In this document: positions 22,280 to 34,414 of the stretch, in pieces
How the letters are laid out: each line of letters begins with the position of its first letter
How positions within the stretch are numbered: the stretch's first letter is position 1
NCBI GenBank assembly: GCA_024704765.1
Contig: JAKMXF010000310.1
Span: 1,044,696 to 1,108,695, forward strand
DNA length: 64,000 nucleotides
Reading direction: 5' to 3'
From: Oopsacas minuta
Taxonomy: Eukaryota; Porifera; Hexactinellida; Lyssacinosida; Leucopsacidae
The notes under the pieces: generated by a model
What the model was told of the DNA's origin: nothing
The model's database searches: none
What the model saw: the letters and a program-made list of their open reading frames with translations, nothing else
Translations under genes and position numbers: made by a program

Positions 22280-22900
22280 TGAATATATATAAACAAGCCT
22301 TTGGCTCGTCGCTTCACAATAAACTCGGCACATTGCGGCTCGAGGTATTCAACGGACAAACAAACAGAAAAAGAACAATTGAGATTTGATAATATTGATG
22401 ATGATGTTTACTATATTCAGACTCAGCAAACTCGATTATCCCAGTATAGCCGTTGAAAGTATGATTCTACCCTTAATGTTGAAATTTATTTACTTTATGC
22501 ACCTAAAAGTAAACAAATATTCACAAGAAATTGTTTACAATACCATATTCAGACTCAGCATACTCGATTACCCCAGGATAGTCGTTTAAAGTGTGATTCT
22601 ACCTCAATTTTGGAATTTGTCTACTTTATATTAATAACAAGTCAACAACAATAAATTTACATATGCGAAAATTGAAAATGCGAAATTCGGATTCAGCGTA
22701 CTTAGTTACCCTGGGTAGCCGTTTAGAGCAAGCCTGTATATATATTTTGAAATTTGGCTAATTTGTTTACTATAATTCATAAAACAACAATAAATTTACA
22801 TATGATTAATCCAAAAGTGTGAAAATCAAATTCAGCATGTTCGATATATTCAAACAAACAGACAAGAATTCAGATTTAATAATATAGATACGCATATATA
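22280..22900 (+). repeat. Minisatellite-like block within repeat family R3
   Basis: A phrase 'ATTCAGACTCAGCA' followed by 'ACTCGATTA.CCCAG', 'TAGCCGTT' and 'TGATTCTACC' occurs at about 22413, 22543 and, more diverged, 22683, giving units of roughly 130-140 bp. Relatives of the unit are at 37885-38010 and 56980-57130. The left border carries 'GGCTCGTCGCTTC', inverted relative to 48265. Confidence 0.6.
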
Positions 22901-22914
22901 TAATATGTTTCTAT

Positions 22915-23290
22915 GTCCAGAATTGATTGAAGAAACTGGAGGACAACCAGAACAGATTTCGGAATACAGGGGTATTTCGGGCCTGGCTCGGACAAGTTGG
23001 AGTTTTGGACGAAATTATGACGTCATTGTCACCTATTTGGATTTTCGAAAATCACATTATTCACCACTGCTCAGCCAATATACATGATAAAAGTTTGAAA
23101 TTTGAATCACAGGTACCCCCTCAATGTGACAAATGTCCTGACGTCATGATTATTACCAAAAGCTAACTCATCATGGGATTATCACGACATCATGACTGTA
23201 CCAAAAAATCAAATTTTTACTAGCCATAAGCCACGTAGAAGCTCCAGTATAACCACAAAAGACCACTAAATATAATACGATGGATGATGG
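22915..23290 (+). repeat. Dispersed repeat family R1 copy
   Basis: Long forward copy from 'GAATTGATTGAAGAAACTGG' to 'GGATGATGGATAA'. The short frames at 22905-23166 lie inside it and are not genes. Confidence 0.7.
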
Positions 23291-23489
23291 ATAACACAGC
23301 CCTGCGGAAAAAAAATTTTATTTGCTGATTGTTATTGCAAAACATTTTCTAATCCACATTTTAATACTGATTTTGAATAATTTTGTAAAATATACGTATC
23401 ATGTCTAGTTTTTTTGCAAAATTATTTTTAAATATTGGTATATTTATCGATGAATGCATGATACCTCTCAAGTAAAATAGTGAAAATCT

Positions 23490-23818
23490 GCCATTTATAA
23501 ATTNAGTTAAGCGGAATTTAGGTGTTGACCAGATTAAGCGGAGTAAATTAATACTATTCTATGGTTTTGTTCTTGGCCAAGTGACCTGATTAACCGGTGG
23601 CCCAAGCTTAACCGGTGACCCGATTAAGCGGAGTCGATTGTAATTCAACTTCAATCTATGATATTTAGAATTTGTTTGTCCACATTAACCGAATTATTGC
23701 CCATATTAACCGTAGTAATATAGTACACGTAATATAGAAATGAATCCGTCCCTGGTAAAATGTCCACATTATGCGGCTGCCCACATTAACCGGTGCCCAC
23801 ATTAAGCGGAATCCACTG
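23490..23818. mobile_element. Worn pogo/Tigger-like element with an ambiguous base
   Basis: Many 'ATTAAGCGGA' and 'ATTAACCGGTG' phrases occur, and the right end reads 'AAGCGGAATCCACTG' followed by TA. The left end is unclear. Position 23504 is n, an unresolved base in the assembly. Confidence 0.5.
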
Positions 23819-23879
23819 TAATAATTAGCAAGCTCATATACGCTTTTTCATCCTTTGTTACTCAGAAGTCTAGAAACTC

Positions 23880-24540
23880 CTTCAAACCATATAATAGCAG
23901 CAATCAGAAATACAAAGTTTTTTGCCAAAACTGGAGTAGTCGGACATCAACTTTCTTTCCTGAAGATGTCCCAATGAGCTGTAAGTGCCTGTCGTCTGCG
24001 TCGAAATTCAACGCTGTAGAAATAGCTCCAGAGTCTGTGCAAAGCTTGGTAGGATTTCCAATACCCTGCCAGTCGCCCCTGCATAAGAGAGCCATCTAGT
24101 CCCTTCGACATCCATTAACCCTTTAAAGCGACCGGTCTCGAACGGACTCTTTAATCGTTTCTTCCTTTTAGTTGGACATATTAAAATATGCATACAGAGA
24201 CTGTACAAACTTCGAAAGCACTCACTCCTTCTTCATTAACCCATAGATCCCATTTTTGTCAGGAGACATATTGGCCGCCCCATCGAAGATGACTCACACT
24301 AATATTTCGAACACGAAAACCTTCGTCAATAGCTTGGAATATACATGGCACTCCAGTGGAATCTATACTCGCGATGAATATAAATTCTTCTCTGGTTTCA
24401 GCCGTTTCGTAATCAAGAAACCAGGAATATACGCCAAGGAAACTTTGTTTGAAATGCTAGTTTCGTCTGAAAGCAGAGTCCAACTACCGTACTTTTTGAT
24501 TGAGGAACGGAGCTTATTAGACATCCTCTCATCGAGTACC
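23880..24540 (-). pseudogene. Decayed hAT-family transposase (KIAA1586/ZNF862-like type)
   Basis: On the minus strand, protein pieces appear in the right order but in shifting frames with stops: 'KYGSWTLLSDETSISNKVSL' (the 'DET..ISN' catalytic block), then 'GAANMSPDKNGIYGLMKKE' (the 'DGAANMSG' block), then 'DVEGTRWLSYAGATGRVLEI' (the 'TRWLS' block), then 'GAISTALNFDADDRHLQL'. This is the core of hAT-type transposases, including domesticated relatives such as KIAA1586. No intact ends were located. The plus-strand frame at 24256-24558 is its shadow. Confidence 0.62.
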
Positions 24541-24574
24541 TCATGCTTTATGTATTAGTAGGATATTTTATAAC

Positions 24575-24681
24575 CTAGAGGTCGCATGATCGCAAGCAGG
24601 CCTATATTTTCGGCCAGAGCCTGGTCTGAATTGATTATAAGCACAATGACATACATGATCACAGAGAATAATGTATCAAGT
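24575..24681 (-). CDS. Tentative cadherin-like linker exon
   Basis: A CATTTTAG acceptor and a weak GTTATA donor bound 107 nt: one carried-over base, 35 codons and one leftover base. The reading includes 'YVIVLIINSDQAL', which could be a diverged form of the strand before the NDNxP linker, and the leftover base joins exon 22150 as glycine. The phase agrees with the known 3' neighbour. Against it, the usual FDG motif is absent and a decayed hAT transposase on the same strand begins only about 35 bases further on, so this could be part of that element instead. Confidence 0.3.
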
Positions 24682-25219
24682 CTAAAATGACTCATAATGG
24701 TGATGGACAAGCACAATGGAGGAGTTGAGACACAAATTTGAAATTGGTACATTAATAGATCAGTTGAATATGCTTCGTGGATACAAGTTCAAATGCACAG
24801 ATAATTGCCCACATGGTCATACATATATTCAAAGGTGGAGTATTTGTGTATTTTGCCAGAACACTCAAATTTGTATAGCAATTTCATCTGGTGCCTTTAC
24901 CCAATATTGCTGAAAGTAATTGTGGTGATACATCAGAATATAGATAATAGATTTACGGCTACATAAATTACAATAACCTTAAAGCTAGGGGGATATTAGA
25001 AAATTCAATTTGACGTAAAGTTGACCTTTGAGACACCATGGTTTTCAAATGAAGAATGTTTCACTGATTTTGAGGAGAAATTCGAAAAGCTATAGGGCAG
25101 TAAATACCCAGCATGCCAATTTATAATTTCCCATCATCCCGGAATGCAAAATATGTACCACAAAATGTTGAAGATTGGGAGATAGGGAAATATGATGGAA
25201 TAATGGGAAATTTGGGAAA

Positions 25220-25380
25220 TTCTTAGTCTATCAATTAAATTATTAGAAGTGGCTAGTGGTTGGAGGCACAATGGTATTTGATTAAATTTAACATAGTATA
25301 ATGCCTTCAATACTATTTCCTCTTTCAACAAATGAATTAATAGACTAAGCTGTAGGCACAGCACAGATTGTAACTTTAGA
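25220..25380. mobile_element. Palindromic MITE of family M1 (copy d)
   Basis: The left end 'TTCTTAGTCTATCAATTAAA' and the right end '...AATTAATAGACTAAGCTGTA' are inverses. The left arm is shortened compared with copies a-c. Confidence 0.6.
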
Positions 25381-27439
25381 TTATTTCCTTGTACTCGACA
25401 TCTTCCTGTAGATGGAAAAATTGACTGCAAGATGGCCATGTAGGAGAGCGAGCAATCTTTGCAATACTAGGTGCAATAAAGGGAAAACTTGCAGGAATAA
25501 AGATCTAGTGGTCAAGAACGATTGCATTGAGTGAATATTCATAATTATTCAGTATGGTCTTTTATTTCTAAAGCTAATTATCAAAATAAAGGTCATTCGT
25601 CAACTTATTAATGAATAATGAGAAACAGTTCACTACGGTTAATTGGGAAACTTATCCATCAAGAATTAGGGAAAACAATAGAAATAATACAGAAAATTAA
25701 ATGTTAATCGGGAACTCCGGCTGATTGGGACAAAGAATCTGGGATACACGTGTCCCGATTAAGCAAATTTGACAAAATATATAAACTAGTAATTAATCCA
25801 ATTCTTATATCTGGAGAAGCAAGGAGCAAGCCAATAGCTATGCCCTGGTCCCCTGCTGTACAATGTACATCATGTATCTCTAGCCCAAAGGCAATGTCAA
25901 GCTAAAATACTCCCTTCCGTATACTGAATTTCTTCATCATAGTAAACATTTGAATAGCCAGTGAACACTCTCACAGTATTACTGTTTTATTATGTGGCCG
26001 GACCTACGCCAGTGTGTGGCCGCACACACTATCTACGAACTCACGCTGCAACAACAGTGTATAAAATGAATATTTTCATGTATTTGTCGCAAAAGAACTA
26101 TTACCAATTAAATTCTTGAAGAAAAGAAGGTGAATAATTTTTATCTTTCGAAAGGTGTAAGCTTTTTAGACCTTTGCTTTCAGAATTTTTGCCAGAGGTT
26201 CAACAGAAGTTTTACTGGTATGTAATTTTAGCACTTGGTCACAGATCGTTTAGCAAATGGAAGAAGCACAACCACGGCCTTAGTTACATTGAGACTTCCT
26301 CTCATTTTAGCGATTCCACATATATTTATATTATAAACCCCACCTAATTGAGGCAAATTATCATCCTGCCTCCTCTCGCCAGGATCACTAGTTATGCCCC
26401 AGCCCCGATAAATATCAAACTCATGAAATTAATCATATAATACTATGATGATTGTTAGTTTTGGGTGGGAGGTGATATAGAGAAAAAAGGCAAATACTTC
26501 AATACTGGACCACTATACTAGAGTGGTTGGGACAGTAAAATCTCTGAGATACTGTATACAAATAGTGGGATAAATACAAAAGTAAAATGTCGAATTAGTG
26601 ATAACCCTAGTAAAAACCGAGTCGAATGAATGACAACCTTCAGAATTCAAACTAATATTTTGGGCCTGGCTCGGAGAAGTTCCAGTCTTAAATGAAAATT
26701 ATACTTATGACGTCAGTGTCAATGGTCAGATATCAATATATAGCGCTTCTCACCTATCTTCTCATAATTTTAAATAAAAAATGCCCTAAATCCGTGGGAA
26801 AACTATCTCTATCAGTAGTCATCTCACAAACCAGCGTTATTTTCGTGAGGATGAGAGTAGTCCGACTCGATTGAAATGCCCCTTCCCCCCTAATCCTCAT
26901 AACCAGCAACACTCAAAATGGAACCGGTTACCACTTGCCTAAGTTTGGCTTCCATTAGTTAACTACCTGCAAACATTAAAAAGTCAGTCGACAAACTGTT
27001 AGAGCAGGTTTCGATGTATATTAAACGCATGTATGAAATACATTAATTATCTAAAATTATATTAAAATATATAATTTATTGTAGATATTCAAATTTTACA
27101 CATCATAATGCATCAGTCTAGCTATTAAAAGCTAATCTCCAGGAGTTCAGGAGTATTTCGAAAAATATCCAGAAAGGAAATATGATTAATCATATGATAA
27201 TGAATTATGCAAGTATTTTATGCAATATAAAAATATTAGCATACTGTCTCCTACACAGTTCCTACATCAATCGAATCTAGCTAAGAACTAAGAATTATAC
27301 ATCTGTAAAAGTCTCAAGGGGGGCCATGGTCCCCTGGCCTCCCCTTATATCCAACGATGCCTCTAAACAACCCAATCTGGCGCATGCTCATATAAATGGC
27401 ATGACAAAATGAATAAAGATAGTATGCTAAGAAACAAAC
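25381..27439. other. Intron with an R4 copy and no supported exon
   Basis: Holds an R4 fragment (26490-26535), a partial R1 fragment (26645-26720) and otherwise featureless AT-rich DNA. The missing exon of the cadherin-like gene should lie somewhere between 24682 and 27439. I could not identify it with confidence. Confidence 0.35.
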
Positions 27440-27585
27440 CTGATAGTGAGTAAAGCACGACGAAAATTATCAGTAGAAGATGGTCCGACTAAATTCAAAC
27501 ATCTTCCAGAATAGAATTTTACAATATTAGACTCAAATATGGTTGCATTGATGAAAGAGTAGATGAATCTACTTTCGATACAAAC
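27440..27585 (-). CDS. Cadherin-like repeat exon
   Basis: The acceptor is TTTTATTTAG and the donor GTTTGT. The 146-nt exon starts in phase 0 and leaves two bases. It includes 'LNLVGPSSTDNFRRALLTIR', equivalent to the 'L.I.GEA....Y...L..I' strand of the other repeats. The sequence that should follow (Y.N...P....R.I....DG) is not in the next exons I can find. At least one exon between 27440 and 24681 or 22150 is therefore missing from this model. Confidence 0.68.
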
Positions 27586-27989
27586 CTAAATAAAAAGATA
27601 ATTAGTTGATAAAAATACAAGTATCCTGGAGGAATTCGTAATTGGGGTATATCCGAGGGATATGCCTGGATAAACTACCCCATTGGAATTTACATATTAT
27701 CTACTATATAATTATAAGGGGATAATCTATGGCAGTGTTCAACAACCTTTCGAACGCGGCACACGTATTCCTGGAAATTTAAGGAATGGGCGAAATTCTA
27801 CTTTAATAACCGGCGGTCTCAAACTTACTATAACTAGCGCCCTTCGCTTGATAGGTCGCTGCGAGACAGTTTAGCGTCTCAGGTAAGCTAAAGTATTGAT
27901 TAAATAGTAAATTTCTTGATGGTTTGGGGAGCAACGCGATCAGGTATCATAAACGGCACGAAGTGCATCGATTTTTTACAGAAATTTGA

Positions 27990-28440
27990 ATTTTATTATC
28001 CATTGTCAATCCATATTCATCTAATGGCCTTCAGTGGTAATACTTGAGCTAATACGTCACTTTTGGATAGGAATCGTTGCAATTCGTGCACCGAGTATTT
28101 GAAAAATTATAACATTTTCGAAATTTGGAATGTCTTGTATTTGTACTCATGATAACGTAATAATTCCATGATGAGGTTACATTTGATCAAATCATCAACT
28201 CAGGAAATTTATCACATTGAGGTGTACCTGTGATTCAAATTTCAAACTTTTATCATGTATATTGGCTGACCAGTAGCTAATGATGTGATTTTTCGAAAAT
28301 CCAAAATGGTGACAATGACGTCATAATTCATCATAGGTGCGAATTTTTATCCAAGACTGAAATTTATCCGAGCCAGGCCAAAAATACTCCTGCAATGCCA
28401 AAATCAGCCCTGGGGGTCTTCCAGTTTCTTCAATCAATCT
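27990..28440 (-). repeat. Dispersed repeat family R1 copy
   Basis: Reverse copy ending in 'CCAGTTTCTTCAATCAATCT'. It abuts the R2 copy that begins at 28446. The frame at 28321-28542 lies across the two repeats and is not a gene. Confidence 0.68.
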
Positions 28441-28445
28441 AAGAC

Positions 28446-28800
28446 ACTCGCAATTTATTATAAAATTGAAAAATTTTACAGTATTATGAAATTTTCGAAA
28501 TATCACAATTTGATAATTTTGCCATGTCATCATTATTATCATAAGAAATGTATCCCATTTAGCTTCTACTACATTTCTTCAATTGCAAGTATTATTCTAT
28601 CTCATATACAAATGGGGTTACAACTATTCTATTATTCCGTGACGTCATGGTGATATATCAAAAGTATACAAAATTTTTATGAATATGTCCAAACACTCGC
28701 CTTGTGTCTAAATCTCCCTTTTTTGAATGTTTGCATTGTCATTACCACTTACTATGGTGACGTCATAGTTATGATGGCCAGTGTGCAAATCTACAAGTCA
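28446..28800 (+). repeat. Dispersed repeat R2, uninterrupted copy
   Basis: Matches both flanks of the Tc1-type element at 4836-6203, with the junction 'GCAAGTATTATTC' intact at about 28589-28601. It therefore serves as the empty-site reference for that insertion. Confidence 0.72.
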
Positions 28801-29878
28801 CAATGAACCCATTGACAAATTTCAGCTATTAATCATAAACGTTGTCGGCTGTAGAGTGGACACGGATCAAAAAGAAAACAAAACTTTCCACTCAGATCAA
28901 TACTGAAAAGTATAGTCGGCACAGTAAAAATTTACCTGAGGATAATCTATAATATTAGATCTGGAGGTTAATTTATTTCGAGGGATAAAAAATTAAAAGA
29001 CACGGGCACCTCCTGTCTAACCATGAAATACAGACAACATCCGATAAATCGAGCCCTTAGGCGAAATCAAAATGTGTTCGAGATAGCTAATGTTGGGAAA
29101 ACGGATTGCCTCCATTTAAGGCCCCAATTTCACTGCCACAGTTTTCAAATTATTATGAGTTGAAATTTACTGAATATTCAGTTTTCGTGATTTATATAAA
29201 AGCGAAATAAAAAACATTCATACCAAGATTATTTATTAATTATATTCTCAATAAATATGCTCTACAGTCTCCGGAGGCTCGAAACATCAGGGCCAATAAA
29301 AATCTGTTCGAAATGACGAATGTTCGAGTTAACGGATGCCAAAAGTACTAAAAGCACTACGAATTCGAGATGATGAATGTTTGAGTTAACCGGCATTCGA
29401 GCTAGTAGATGTTGACTGTATAGCCAAAAACATGCATCTTCTACGTAAATTGGTTGCTTACGCGACGTGACTCATTATAGCAATCCTAATGAGATTTTGT
29501 TGTCAAAATCGAATATAGTTTCCAAATATATTCACTTTTCCTAACCAAATCAATTTCAATATAGGGCTTGAATACAATCTATAATTCACACTGTAATATA
29601 GACAATAATAAATGTACATTCAATTACAACAAAGGTTGATAAGTCAACCTTCTGATCCAGGTGCACATTTCCATGAGTATTGAAAAGGGTAAAAGTTCAA
29701 ACGATGGCGTGTTGCGGAGCTGTTCGGGGGCGAATAATCAGCACACCTTATATCTACTACTGATTGAATTACTTTATGGCTATAATTAGTTTTGAGCTAA
29801 GTGACTAATTCATGAAATATACTGAAAATTTAAACGCTTATATTTGAAATAAATTTAATCCTATCTTGTTTAAACTGA
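28801..29878. other. Intron with worn pogo-like repeats
   Basis: Phrases such as 'TGTTCGAGTTAACGGATGCC' and 'GAGCTAGTAGATGTTGACTG-TA' at 29310-29430 suggest an old pogo-type MITE whose left end is unclear. No coding motif. Confidence 0.35.
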
Positions 29879-29935
29879 AACTTCCTGTAATGAAGATGTG
29901 AACATCTATTGTTCACATATTCATTACAGGAAAGG
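29879..29935. repeat. Short hairpin
   Basis: Arms 'CTTCCTGTAATGAA.GATGTG' and 'CACATATTCATTACAGGAA' pair over about 25 bases around a small loop. It could be a foldback element or the stem of a small RNA precursor; nothing else supports either. Confidence 0.55.
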
Positions 29936-30132
29936 CCGCTACATCCAATCAATATTTTAGTATTTGAAATTTTGAGTAATTAATGTTGTGAATAATTCGT
30001 AATTCTTTGCCATTTTTCTATGAATTTGTCAAGTAAGATTTTAACCAAGAGAATTACTGTCTCAGTGTTAAGGGAACTAACGCATTGAAGTAATCTAAGT
30101 ATGGGGATAGATAAAATGAAGATAAATATTAC

Positions 30133-30222
30133 CATAGCAGATGAAATATTCAGTCCCACGTCAATATCCGAAATAGAGACATCATTCAAAAGTATCTTTG
30201 AAACATTTCCTTCTACAAATAC
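30133..30222 (-). CDS. Cadherin-like repeat exon
   Basis: This 90-nt exon has phase 0 at both borders, an ATTGTTAG acceptor and a GTAATA donor. It codes 30 residues, 'VFVEGN...', including 'VSISDIDVGLNISSAM': the F.EG strand and the D-x-D strand of a repeat. The open frame runs on past the donor, but that continuation is hydrophobic and unlike the family. Splicing to 27585 instead gives 'SSAMVCIES', which fits. Confidence 0.66.
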
Positions 30223-31207
30223 CTAACAATATTAGGAAAAATAAAATAAAATAGAATAATACATCAAAATAAAGTAAGTTTGATATATTCCACATGCTGA
30301 ATGTTATTAATACTAGCGCTTCACGACTTGAGGTGACTGCACAAATTTTTAGCAGTTGTGATATCGCCCATTGGACTAGGTACCTCCGAATAGCTGCTTC
30401 GCAGCATTCATATAAGTAGGACAGAAGAACACGGCCAAGACTTACCAAAACACCATGTACTCATTTAAATAATGACTGCAGACACTCGAACTCGGGTCCA
30501 GAAACTTGGTTCTATTAAATGAATTTAAGTGCGATATTTCAAAAGTGGCACGTTTGTGTCCGGATAAATGAATTACATACTTATAGAAATATATTTCATC
30601 AATCCCAAAAATACAAAATTTTAGTAGAAAAGTGTGAAATTTGGTGCTAAGTAAGCATTGTTGGGCGTAAATGTATCCATCTTTGGTACACCTAAAATGA
30701 TAATACTACAGCTAAAATTTCTCACTATGACTTATTCTATATTACACCTATAGATATATGGTCATATCCAAATTACATCATAGTGAGTAAAGATATTATC
30801 TCAAAATGTATTATTAGGGTATGGGAAGTCGGGTATAAATTAGGTGTTGGATTGATGTATTTGGCGAAAACCTTTTGAATTATATTGAATTCTTATTAAA
30901 TATACCCTCCATGGTACATCAGACTTGCCACTATAATGTCAAACTTAAATATTTTGATTAAAAATAGAATTAGAAGACTACAGGGTGTATAATTTTTCTT
31001 CTTTCGAAAAGGGGGGACATTTGTGGTTCCTTTCCTTTCATAATTTCTGCTAGAGGCCAGACAAAGTTTGAGCAGTGTGAAGCTGTGGCAATTGGTGTCC
31101 GTCGATTAGCAAAGGCGAGAAGCACACCTGACGAATATCTCAAATATTTTCACCATCATACAACACCTTAATTCTATCCAGTTTTGGCTGCAGGGCTTTC
31201 ACGGAGA

Positions 31208-31250
31208 AAAGGAAAATATAGGCACCCATTTCAATACTGGGCCACTGTAC
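31208..31250 (+). repeat. Dispersed repeat R4 copy
   Basis: Carries 'CCATTTCAATACTGGGCCAC'. It lies inside an open frame that begins at 31184, so the upstream part of that frame comes from the repeat. Confidence 0.6.
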
Positions 31251-31318
31251 TAATACTTATGGCAATTTTCATAAATAAACTACAGCAAATTAGATATATA
31301 TTTATTTATTTGTCTCTG

Positions 31319-31591
31319 ATGAGAAGTGATCGGTCTAAAGCACCTTTGTCCAGCAAATCTAAAGACAAAACTTCGAGTTCTCCACTTACTTTGAAGATTC
31401 CGATTTCACGGGATTACTCTGTTGGTAAACTAGCGAAAGGGCTGAATTCTCCTGAAAATGTTACAGAGGAAGTGCTGGATTCTTTCACAAACTCAGAGCT
31501 GAAACTCATCATTCATTGTGCGAAAGACAGGGAATTTCCTTTCGTAAACCAAAATATGAGTGGAATGAATTCCATACATTTAATAATCTAA
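31319..31591 (+). CDS. Unrecognised protein-like open frame (90 aa)
   Basis: From an ATG at 31319 the frame reads a Ser/Lys-rich start ('RSKAPLSSKSKDKTSSSPL') and then an acidic, helical-looking half ('NVTEEVLDSFTNSELKLIIH'). Codon use and amino-acid mix look more protein-like than the surrounding random frames, and a stop ends it at 31591. I do not recognise it. It could be a fragment of a mobile-element protein, a single exon, or chance. Upstream codons back to 31184 overlap repeat R4, so that extension was not used. Confidence 0.25.
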   Translation: MRSDRSKAPLSSKSKDKTSSSPLTLKIPISRDYSVGKLAKGLNSPENVTEEVLDSFTNSELKLIIHCAKDREFPFVNQNMSGMNSIHLII

Positions 31592-31984
31592 GAATTGTAT
31601 ATAAATTTTGCCGTTCTCTCCGTGAGTTGATTGAATTTGACACTTTACAATAGGGCAGTGGGCCGGACCGTGGACAGGGCGTATATCATTTGAGGGCCGC
31701 GGTTAGAAAATATCGACCCGCATGCAACCCTGGAACTTCCCATAGAGTTGTACAGGACAGGGATGTGCTCCGATAATAAATTTCCAGCTGCACCATTACT
31801 ATGTTACCGTTATTCCGTTACTTGATTTTCACATTATGGAGAAAAACATTGGAATGTATTGTTAATCTTCATGTATCCCCATTCCCACTCACTCTTAGAG
31901 GTTCGTTTCTATGGAAATCAGAGAAAGGCGAACAAAATTTCCCCAGCTTATAGAGGTTGCACTGTATTATATTAAATAAATCTA

Positions 31985-32290
31985 TATTATTAAATCTCAA
32001 TTGTTCTCTGTTTGTTTGTCCGTTGTCAAGGAATGGATTTACGGTATGAAACTTTGAAATTGTCACATAACTATGTATTTATCGTGTTTATCAAGGAAGT
32101 AAATAGAATTCAATAAAACTTCAATAAATATATCAAACATGCTGAACCCGATTTTCAGACTTTTGGAATAACCATATGTAAATTTATTGTTGTTTTTATG
32201 AATAAAAGTAAACAAACTAGCAAATCTCAAATTTACTTAGATACTTGCTCTCAACGGCTGCAAAGGGGGCTGATCTTACCATCTCAAAGA
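31985..32290 (+). repeat. Dispersed repeat family R3 copy
   Basis: Runs from 'GTTTGTTTGTCCGTTGTCAA' through 'TATTTATCGTGTTTATCAAG' to 'TTGCTCTCAACGGCTGCAAA'. The same order occurs at 47845-48120, and inverted at 37990-38160. Confidence 0.66.
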
Positions 32291-32429
32291 GTGGACAACC
32301 ATCCCAAAGAGCTAATTTATCAGATTTGACAAATTGGCTTCCAAATTCAACTAAGTATCTATAGTGGTGATATACAGGCAGGCGGCATCCGACGCTATTA
32401 GCGAATACGCCGTTAGCAGTTTAATCTAT

Positions 32430-33010
32430 TAGCGGATAACATCTTGTGTCTTGTTTTGTTGTTTGCAACACTTTCACTCTACCATTCGTGATTTCGTCAT
32501 ACACGTCAGCAGTTTGGATAGAGAATTTTTCACAAATCTCTTTTTGAATAATTAACATATTTTACATTGTCAAAAATATATTAAGTTTGTTTCTTCCCCA
32601 ATAAATTATGACATATCATCCTTACGAATACCTCAATACATTTTCAGATTTGATACATGGTAAGACAAATATGTTATTGGCTCATGGAGTAAGATTTGTT
32701 AATTTTTACTACAAAGTTAACCGAATACTGCCGAAAATGTGCTATTCATGAAGTCAAAAAGGAGCTGAAATATCGATATGGGTGAGGGAATTGGTTAAAA
32801 CGAAGTGGTAAATTAGCGTGTTTCCTTTTCGTTACGAGGGCAACACTTCGGACTTAATCGGTTAAAGTCGTGATGTACAGCTCGATTAGTGAATCAACCA
32901 TGTTGTGAACTCACAACTATTGTCCATTTTTTATATTGATGATATTTTAGTAGCACTGTTTGTGTGATAAGTATCTATAAATTAAGGAACCTAACCACAC
33001 AATTCTCATT
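32430..33010 (+). repeat. Dispersed repeat R5 copy
   Basis: Shares 'GCGGATAA', 'CACGTCAGCAGTTTG'-like, 'TTCTTCCCCAATA'-like and 'TAAGGAACCT'-like phrases, in order, with 40290-40620. Non-coding. Confidence 0.5.
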
Positions 33011-34414
33011 AATATATAGTCTTGCAGTCCGTAATCTTGTCGTTCTCGGTAATTTCCAGTGACGTAACCCCTGCAAACAGAGAGGGATTCCTGGATACAT
33101 TTGTGTATTCTATGTAAATAATAGCATTGAAGGAAATGATAATAATAACATTGTAGTTATAGACTAGTTGCGTTTCCATAACTTTTTAATTATTTAAGAG
33201 AATATCAAATATAGGTGCAAAAAGGAACATTGTACAATGTAGTTTATATGATTATAAACCATTACTATAAGCAATTGCTTGATAAAATCATAAGATAGAA
33301 ATATAGAAATATTCAAGCAACCTAGGTAGTTACAGTTGATTACTTAAGTTCGCGAACTTAAATCTTAGAAAATTAGTTAGAACTAAACTTCTTAGTGAAT
33401 ACGGCGGCAGAAAGCATTAGTGCACTTAGCCATAGGACGTAAACGCTCCACCAGCCAATTTAAGTTAATTTTGTATGAATCGTTGTGGAAATAGCACAGG
33501 AACTCAATCCTTAGGGTATAGGACATTTTACCAACATTATTACAATTTTGAACATAATTGATGGGACAAAAAGTTCGAGACATGGCCATACAAACAGGGT
33601 TATTTGATTTTAAATCATTGATTTTATCATAATGTACAAATAATGTTAATTTTAGTAGGTAAACCGCCCGCCCGAAAGATATTTGAATTCCTCTGTAAAA
33701 TCAGATTAAATAAATAAATGATGTAAATAAAGAAAATCGGATTGTACGTATTGATGTTTCAATATAAATAGAGATTTTTATCAACCCTGCAGTGATCCGA
33801 TTTTCAGTCCCAAAGTGTAGATTTCGTTCTAAATAAGTTCCACTTTTACCAACTTTTGCATATTAGCAACTGTATGAGAAACAAACTCACTATAATTGAA
33901 CAATTTAGATCGATTTCAAGGCTATAATTAGAGGATTTCAAAAGTAAAAATCTAGCTTGATTATCTAGTTGCGAATTTGTTTAAATAGATATGACAATAC
34001 TATACTATAAATTTTAAGAATACGAATAAACTAGTAAAAATATAATTCAAGGGCGAAAGAAGGTGGTTAGGCCATAGCCTGACCATTTGCGCTGCCATAA
34101 ATTTCACCATTAAATTCCAGCAATTAGTTGGGACACATGATCCGATTCGGGCACTTTTGAGAATGGAATGTGTCATATTCCTGTAATGTCAAAGAAAAAT
34201 AATCCAAACATGGTTACGGTGGCCCCGATAATGAAAAGAAATTTCAAGCTGATATGAATATATGCATAGTTAATTGATTAGACTTAAGTGAAATATGAAT
34301 GTAAATTGAATCTTAATCAATTTCTATCACATTTGGGCTCAAAATGAAGGAATAAAATCAACATATCTATTCCAAGGTTTGGCGAATATAAACATCTGCT
34401 AAAATATCCGACGA
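33011..34414. other. Intron stretch with minor repeats
   Basis: AT-rich. A segment with 'CACTTTTGAGAATGGAATGT' (34150-34270) recurs at 48765-48890 and, more diverged, at 34795-34905. I see no supported exon. Confidence 0.35.

Noticed and set aside
22386-22760. Regular repeats considered as a CRISPR array
   Set aside because: Units are about 130-140 bp and diverged, the context is a eukaryotic intron, and there are no cas genes.
24256-24558. Plus-strand 100-aa frame
   Set aside because: It is the antisense of the hAT transposase relic, which carries the DET, AANMS and RWLS blocks on the minus strand.
30182-30448. Long minus-strand frame overlapping exon 30133-30222
   Set aside because: It uses a different frame from the exon and its hydrophobic AT-rich content looks like intron.
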